A DNA stretch of 64,000 nucleotides. It comes from Euryodendron excelsum. Its lineage: Eukaryota; Streptophyta; Magnoliopsida; Ericales; Pentaphylacaceae. The notes beneath the pieces were generated by a model that saw nothing but the letters and a program-made list of their open reading frames with translations, did not search any database and was not told the DNA's origin. Where the stretch lies: NCBI GenBank assembly GCA_033060915.1, contig CM065398.1:4524501-4588500 (forward strand), written 5' to 3'. Positions 57,810-64,000 of this stretch are shown here, one piece after another; position 1 is the first letter of the stretch, and every line of letters begins with the position of its first letter. A program made the translations under genes and the position numbers.

Positions 57810-59765
57810 CTAAAAAATGATAACATTCAAGAGAATCAATCAGTCAATATATGTAAAAGCGCGAAGATAAATGCATCAATGTATATACAAAAAAAAAAAG
57901 AGAAGAAAGAAAAGAACAGAAAAAAAAAAAAGAGAGAAAAAAAAAAAAAAAAGAAAGATAAGAAGAAAAAGAAAAAGAAAGAAAAAATGGAAGGGCAAGG
58001 GCCCCACCCATCACTGTTAAGAGATTTTCAACGGTTCTTCAAGCTTTTTCCTCAAAAAGTTTGGTTTTGAAATTTCAAAATTGGTTTCTCGGGCTTTCTC
58101 CTTCAAAAGCCGCATTTCAAAAATTTTCTAAGGGTTTAAGCTTTTTCCTCAAAAAGTTTGGTTTCGAAATTTCAAAACCGGTTTCTCGGGCTTTCTCCTT
58201 CAAAAGCCCCATTTCAAAAATTTTCTAAGGGTTTAAGCTTTTTCCTCAAAAAGTTTGGCTTCGAAATTTCAAAGCCGGTTTCTCGAGCTTTCCCCTTCAA
58301 AAGCCCCATTTCAAAAATTTTCTAAGGGTTTTCAAGCTTTTTCCTCAAAAAGTTTGGTTTCGAAATTCCAAAATCGATTTTTCAGGTTTTCGCCTTCAAA
58401 AACCCTAGTTCAAAAGTTCTCCAACTATTTTCAAGCTTTTTCCTCAAAAAGTTCAGTTTCAAAATGTCAAAGCCGGTTACTCGGGCTTTCCCTTTCAAAA
58501 GCCTTGTTTCAAAAATTTTCTAACAGTTTTCAAGCTTTTTCCTCAAAAAGTTGGGTTTCAAAATTTCAAAGCCAATTTTTTAGGTCTTCTCTTTCAAAAA
58601 CCCTGGTTCAAAAGTCTTCTAAGGGTTTTTAGGCTTCTTCCTCAAAAGTTTGGTTTCAAAAGTTCACACCAGTTTCTCAAGTTTTCTCCTTCAAAAATCC
58701 TTATTCAAAATTTTTTTTAGTGGTTTTCAAAAATTTTTCTCAAAAGAATTTAATATTAAGACTTCGAATTGGTTCCCTAAGTTTTTCCCCTTAAAAATCC
58801 CGTTTTAAAAATTTCAAACCAGTTTCTCTGGCTTTTTCCTTCAAAAGCCCTGGTTCAATATTTTTACAGTTTTTCGAGCTTTTCCTGCAGAAAGCCTCAT
58901 TTCAAGGGTTTAACGGTTTCCTAGGCTCTCATCTTCAAAAGCCCTGTGCTTCAAGTCTTCGAAAAATCGATTTCTCGGGGCTTTTCTCGTTCAAAAATCC
59001 CACTCCCAAAAATTTCACTAAGATTGCAGTTTCTCCGAGCTTTCTCCTCAAAAGCCCCTTCCTCAAAAGGATTTGCCTTGCTAAAAAGTTTTAAAAGTGA
59101 AGTGCTAAAATTTTTGAAAATTTCGGCAGAGTTTCACCCTAAAAAGTCGTCACCCCGAAATTCCACAAGTCACAAACACAGCCCAAAACAATCCCAGACT
59201 TTCCACCACATCAGTCAAAACAATCTCACTCCCACGACACATGTCCTGTCCTCAAACACAAATTTTAGGACAATTCCTTCAGCCTCCAAAATTTTTTGAC
59301 CTCGGTTTTATTTCCAAAATTTTACAAAAAATTCCCAGAGCACTCGAGAGTGTCACCATAATTTTATAAAAACATTCTGTGATTTTTCGACCTTCCACAG
59401 GACCTGTTTTCTAATTTTCTTTAATTTTTCCTATTTTTTATAATTTTCAAAAATTCAAAAATTTAAAATTTTTCAGAAAATTACAAAATTTCATACATTT
59501 GTTCTACACATTTTCCTAAGGTTCTCGGTGCAAAAGTCACACACAAACGGTCAATGCCCAAGCCTGTGGAGGCAATTTTTCAAGTCTCGTAGGAAACCCA
59601 CTCTCACAAACATAAAAAGTCATTCAAAACGTGCTCAAATCTCCATCAAATCACAAAAACAATCCGATCATTGTGTTCTAACATCCTAAAACATAGGGTT
59701 ACGCAGATCATTTGCAAGAAATAGAGATGTATACATCAAAATCGAGGAAACTATCGAAAACTAAC
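57810..59765 (-). other. Candidate antisense intron with repeat tract
   Basis: On the minus strand the donor is CAAAG|GTTAG (59766/59765). The acceptor is ATCATTTTTTAG|GATG at 57810, preceded by CTGAT branch-point matches about 30 bases upstream. The intron is 1956 bases. It includes an A-rich run (57887-57990 on the plus strand) and a tandem array at 58020-58710 with units of roughly 100 bases, each with 'ctttttcctcaaaaagtttg' and 'tctcgggctttctccttcaa'. The rest (58880-59760) is AT-rich with no coding frame. A matching tract lies at 27180-29340 in element 1. Confidence 0.5.
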
Positions 59766-59945
59766 CTTTGAAATTCTCCGGCAAAAACCAAGCTTTCTGG
59801 CTAGAATCCGGCGACGATGACGATCCTCGGCACGCGCCCAATGTCTCCCAACACTCCTCCAACGATTCCCGAGCAAAATCCTTCGAAATCCTTTCAAATC
59901 CTTCAGATAAAATCCCAAAATCAACCGAAGACTCGAAAACGCAAC
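59766..59945 (-). other. Candidate antisense leader exon, free of ATG
   Basis: From about 30 bases after the minus-strand TATA box to the donor at 59766 no ATG occurs on the minus strand, so this would be an untranslated leader. The wording just before the donor resembles the plus-strand leader end at 8625-8641 of the oppositely oriented outer element. A longer minus-strand open frame (60021-59761) begins upstream of the TATA box and is therefore not taken as coding. Confidence 0.5.
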
Positions 59946-59968
59946 ACTGAAAACGCGAACCTGCTCTG

Positions 59969-60081
59969 TTTATATGCCACGGGCTGGCGCATGTAGCAGA
60001 CGCGCAAGCACAAGAATCCAACTCGCACAGGTATTACATGTGCAAGGCTTAAAACACCAAGCGCGCATGTAACACATGCGC
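59969..60081 (-). promoter_or_regulatory. Candidate antisense promoter sharing the LTR dyad
   Basis: On the minus strand CATATAAAC (59976-59968) is a TATA box. Upstream are three dyad sites: GCGCATGT-AAC-ACATGCGC, perfect, at 60063-60081; GCACA...TGTGC near 60026-60044; and a partial GCGCATGT...GCGC near 59987-60005. The perfect one has the same arms as the sense promoters at 44294 and 62085. Confidence 0.55.
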
Positions 60082-60418
60082 CCACCGGATCAACTTCCCA
60101 CTAAAATCAGTTTCAAGCTTCCAAAAGTCCGAATTTGCTCTTAAGGCTTTGCCAAAAGCTGAAAGTCGAGCTTTCAACATTCACTCGTGAGAATTGAATG
60201 TCCTGAACCAGACCGTGTCAAATCGACAACTTGATCCCCAATCGGAATGTAAAGCTTGTTGAATTCCAAAGCCTTCCAAACCAGCGACTCACAAAAGGTC
60301 CCAAAGCATTCTAAATTCACCGACACATCGTCCCTTTGATCGCCTCGCAACCAAAAAGGGATTCTTACTTTGTTATTTTTCTGCCTTCGACAAGCAAAGC
60401 TAGAAAAAGAGGGGCAGT
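60082..60418 (+). other. 3' internal end and polypurine tract of element 3
   Basis: Non-coding; it includes 'tttgatcgcctcgcaacc' and 'cttcgacaagcaaagc', also seen before the LTR at 29590. The tract AAAAAGAGGGGCAG at about 60404-60417 abuts the LTR and would prime plus-strand synthesis. Confidence 0.75.
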
Positions 60419-62084
60419 TGTAAGCACTCCATTTTTGGCCGCTCAGCAATCTCCGGCCCGACCGGGTTCGGTTTCCAACATCATAATACATGTAGGTTCA
60501 AGATGAGCCTTACAATCTCCAATCCAACCAACTGGTCACTTCTCGGGCCCACAAGGACCCGCTAGAGCCATAAGCACCATTATTCCAGGCAACTTTTCGG
60601 ATCGGGTGGTCCCGAAAACCAATGCCATCCAGGTAGCTTCCCAGGATCGAGTGGTCTCGGGGACCAACACCTCATCAAAATTCCAGACGGTTCACTTCTG
60701 GCGCCTGCTGACCTGCCAACGTAGAATGTCCATCATTTGGTAGTTCTCCGAGATCGGGCGTTCTCAGAGACCAACACCACCCTTCCAAGTAGCTTTCTAG
60801 GACCAAGCATTCTCAGGAACCAACACCACCCTTACAACTAGTTCTCTAAGACCAGGCATTCTTAGAGACCAACACTGCACATGTAGTTTTCCAAGATCGG
60901 GGGGTCTCGGAAACCAACACCTAGGTCAACACCGGCGCCTGCTAGCCCGACTCGGTGAAAAATGACCAAACCTGCCCCTTGCGCCTCCAGGCACATTTTG
61001 GGAAAGTTCAAAATCCCTCAAAACAATAAGTCCACCCATCCAAAATGTTATTACACCATTAGGCATCCCCCGCATGCCATGTGGTCCAAATCTAGTCCTA
61101 TTCTAGCCCACTCCAGTCAAAATGACCGTTTTGCCCCTAAACACCTCAACACTGCACAAACCCTGCCAAACGGTAAAAGACTCTCCCAAAACCATCCCTA
61201 AACAACCCTACACACTTCACACAACACTCCAAACCATTCCTGACCATTTCCTGCCAATCCCGATCGAAATGACCGTTTTGCCCTTGGAAATCCAAATATG
61301 CCCTAAAACCGCACGGGTCTTGGGATTTCAAGCAAAGGGTTTCACCATACACCCTTGTTTAACCCGAGGAGGACTCTACGACACTTAACTCACAAGACTC
61401 AATAAAAGTTCCCTGAAGTGTCTCGCAGAGGCTCCGCCTAAATTGTCTTTTCCCCCGATTCCTTGGTTATAACGCACCGTCAATTGACTTGAGAAATGCG
61501 TAAATCAGGGAATTCTCTAAAGCTCATCCATATATCTTTCCATCGATATGGCTCAATCAAATAGATCGCTTCTTGAAGCCCTCCATCGTACGGTGCAAAA
61601 ATTATAACTTTCAGCAACCCTTGGAACGTTTCACAAACGCTCCGCCAAGGTTGACTTTTTCTCCGATTCTCTAATCAGAATGCACCGTCAACTGACTTAA
61701 GAAACGCTTAAATCTGGGGATTCTTGAAAGTATTTCCAGAGTACTTTCCATCGGTACAGTCCGATCGAATGGATCACTTCTCGAAGGCCTCGATCACACG
61801 AAACGAAAACAGCCACTTTCAAACACCCCCGGAGTGATCACAGACACTCCGCAGAAGTGACCTTTTTGGCACACTTCCCAAGATGATATCCCACACTTCC
61901 AATCATAATTCAAACTTCCTGAAAGCATGAAAGTTCACCGGAGGCCCTAGGAGAACATCCCGAGTGTGACTGATTCCCCCGAAACCTTCCCGATTAACTC
62001 AATTATCGACGCAAAGTTTGGACGAACCTTCCTGGTGATGGAGCGTATGCTACATGTGCTTAAATTTTGATGAGATCGGACCGT

Positions 62085-62132
62085 GCGCATGTAGGACATG
62101 CGCCAGGCCTGTTCCAGAATCTCTATAAATAC
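62085..62132 (+). promoter_or_regulatory. Core promoter of the 3' LTR (one dyad plus TATA)
   Basis: The perfect dyad GCGCATGT-AGG-ACATGCGC lies at 62085-62103 and TATAAATACC starts at about 62124. A deletion relative to the 5' LTR has merged the two dyads of that copy into one. Confidence 0.75.
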
Positions 62133-63379
62133 CAGACCACCCTTTGCATATTCCAACTCCAATTTCTGATGCGAAGCCCTGCTGAAGTCACTTCAGAACT
62201 GCGAATCTCTATACACACTTCATCCCTCCAACACTTAGCTTAGGTTCCATCATCCCCAAGCCTATATACTTCACATATAAAGCCTTATACACCATCAAAC
62301 ACTCCCTACCAGCCCTCTAAGCCTTCTTAAAGTCATTCAAGCTCCAATCAAAGCATCCCTTGAAGACTATAAGTGTGTTGAAGGCAAAAGGTTGTATCCC
62401 TTTTACATTTGTGTCTTCCCCCACTCTTCTCTTCTCCCTCCTAGCCTACTTAGGCTATTCTCTATTTTAATCTCCGTCTTCAACCCCCCATTCTTGCATG
62501 CTGGAGCCAAGAGAGTTTTTAGATCATGCCTGGATGAAAGCAAGTGAGAGCCACCGTGTAGGGGGACCTCTCACTAGCCTACTTTAAAATGGTATGGCCT
62601 AAGAGCCCCTTATTTATGTGGTGTAGCCTAAAAGCCTTGTATGTGATCATGACCCCTTGCATATTACTATTTTGATCATGTTTTGCATGCTTGGCTTCCT
62701 TTTATGCTTATTGTCATGCTCTACAATGCCTACATTGCTCTTATATTCATGCCATCTCCAAGCTCTATATTTCTTTCAAAAATTGTTTCAAGAGTTGGCC
62801 TCTTGGAGTGTAGGATGAGATTTTAGAAATTATGCCTTAGAAGACCACCTACTAAACCCCTAACTCTCATTTTGGTATCATGACATTTTAATTTGCACAA
62901 GGGTTGCTTTCTAATTCTCTAATTTTTAAGATTTCCATTCTTTTAAGTGTAGTGGTTGGAATGGCCCCATGGAACGCTCTCTTGAGTGGTCTCCTTTTTG
63001 TTTGGCCATATGAACCCTCTCTTGATGGAATGATTCCCTTGGAAAATGGTTTTCAAAATCTTTCTCCAAAAATGATTTTTCAAAATGCTTTCTCTTCATC
63101 TTTGCATTAAAAATGGTGCTTCAAAAAGTTGTCATCATGTTGATTTTTGGACCCTTTATACTCTTGGCAAAATTATGGTTATAATGGCCATGAGGGAACC
63201 TTCCTTGGAATGGTTTCCAAACACCAACCATATAAACCATACTCTTGACTAGAGTCAAAATTTTTATGGAAATGATCTTCAAAAAGATTGCCAATTAAAG
63301 TCCATTGCATAACATGTTTTGTGTTTCAAAACTCTTTTCAAGAATGCATCAAAACAATTTTCAAAACCATTCTCCAATC

Positions 63380-63590
63380 TAACCCTAAATTAACCTAACC
63401 CTAGGTTAACTTGATCCCAAGTTCACCCGCCTTAGGTTAACCTAACCCTAAGTTATCCTAACCTTAGGTTAACCCAACCTTGATTAGTTAACCATAGGTC
63501 ATCTTAACCCTAGGTTAACCTAACCCAGGTTAGTTAACCTTAGGTTACCCCTAACCCTAGGCCAACCCTATTTAGGTTAATACACTTCAA
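63380..63590. repeat. 30-base minisatellite, contracted (3' LTR of element 3)
   Basis: Only about one clean AACCCTAGGTTAAC unit remains, followed by degenerate copies such as 'cctaggttaacctaaccc'. Confidence 0.8.
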
Positions 63591-64000
63591 GGTTCCAAAC
63601 TCTTGAACCCATTTTTTGATCATTCAATTGTAAACTATTCTTATAACCTATCTTTCCAAAACCTCATACTCTCATGATTTCAAAAAACTAACTCCATAAA
63701 CTCTTCAAATGTCCTTACACTCCATCTTCAAGACATTTTCAAAAAAATACTTTCAAAAGGTCACAAACCTAAGGTGTCCCTAGCCCCCTCATGGTTAGGG
63801 ATTCCAAGGACAAGTGATAAATCAAGAACAACCTTTGAGGTTGTCCATATAAGGATTCCAAACCCTTAGCCATTTCCAAAAAACCATTCCCAAAAACTAA
63901 TCCATTAAAACATTCTAAAGTCATGCCTCCAAGGTTTTCAAAATGAGACTTCACAAACACTTTCAAGTTCTCTTGATTCGTGCCAAAGCATTTTTCCAAA

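Larger units (their letters stand above)
42557..64000 (+). mobile_element. Tat/Ogre-like element 3 (runs off the window)
   Basis: It has a 5' LTR (42557-47239), Arg-type PBS, leader, damaged gag-pol (48860-54518), spacer, antisense gene (about 59976 to 55919, minus), polypurine tract and 3' LTR (from 60419). Tandem RNase H domains and a minus-strand ORF between pol and the 3' LTR are known traits of the Tat lineage. The left flank ends GCACC; the right flank is outside the window. By eye the LTR starts differ by several per cent. The element interrupts the LTR at 39166 and is the youngest large insertion here. Gag is mostly missing and the first integrase Asp is lost, so it cannot move on its own. 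Confidence 0.92.
60419..64000 (+). mobile_element. 3' LTR of element 3 (cut by the window end)
   Basis: It starts TGTAAGCACTCC and is collinear with 42557-46260. It has a hairpin array (60590-60935), promoter (62085-62131) and minisatellite (63380-63590). Compared with the 5' LTR it lacks about 110-120 bases around 62075, including one promoter dyad region. Its end lies outside the window. Confidence 0.92.

Noticed and set aside
57879..58070. Lysine-rich 63-codon open frame
   Set aside because: It is translated from an A-rich low-complexity run inside the candidate antisense intron.
59761..60021. 86-codon minus-strand frame as the N-terminus of the antisense protein
   Set aside because: Its ATG lies upstream of the antisense TATA box, and the predicted transcript has no ATG before the splice donor.
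1..64000. Host protein-coding genes, tRNA or rRNA genes
   Set aside because: I found no frame with host-gene features outside retroelement proteins, and no tRNA or rRNA signature beyond the primer-binding sites.

Overview
The window looks like plant (probably eudicot) heterochromatin. It consists almost entirely of nested LTR retrotransposons, and I see no host gene, tRNA, rRNA or bacterial feature. Three lines of evidence support this: two Ty3/gypsy gag-pol relics, one chromovirus-like with a chromodomain and one Tat/Ogre-like with two RNase H domains and an antisense ORF; very long LTRs of 4.2-5.3 kb that begin TGTAAGC and end GCGCGACA; and nonsense codons that mostly fit C-to-T or G-to-A change, as expected in methylated, silenced DNA.

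Layout. 1-290: unassigned edge rich in TTCGAACG-type motifs. 291-2916 (minus): truncated LTR of an outer, minus-oriented Tat-like element; its 3' internal end lies at 2917-3106 and continues at 8459-8773. 3107-8453: solo LTR that split this outer element, flanked by the target duplication CCTCT. 8774-38723: Tat-like element 1 (plus), with its 5' LTR at 8774-13096, an internal region lacking gag-pol, and a 3' LTR at 29590-38723. 15480-24759: chromovirus-like element 2 (gag, protease, RT, RNase H, integrase, chromodomain, 5'-truncated 5' LTR), sitting where gag-pol of element 1 should be. 33389-38283: a second solo LTR inside the 3' LTR of element 1, flanked by GGGTG. 38724-39165: rearranged scraps. 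39166-42556: another LTR, cut by element 3. 42557-64000 and beyond: Tat/Ogre-like element 3, the youngest large insertion, with 5' LTR, PBS, leader, damaged gag-pol, an antisense gene and a 3' LTR running off the window.

The most interesting signal is an antisense transcription unit in element 3, read on the minus strand from about 59976 to 55919. It has its own TATA box, an ATG-free leader exon, a candidate 1.96-kb intron filled with tandem repeats, and a 576-codon frame. Its promoter carries the same perfect dyad (GCGCATGT, three bases, ACATGCGC) as the sense promoter of the element's own LTRs. The oppositely oriented outer element keeps a similar leader exon with a splice donor, and element 1 keeps a similar splice acceptor, so the design appears to be shared across the family.

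A second signal is recurrent dyad symmetry in the non-coding parts. Promoters carry two or three dyads just upstream of TATA, with family-specific half-sites. The LTR 5' portions carry tandem arrays in which stem sequences change but stay complementary. The leaders carry a 16-18 bp palindrome about 0.4 kb after the LTR. All coding frames seen here are damaged, so the biology would have to be tested on younger copies elsewhere.
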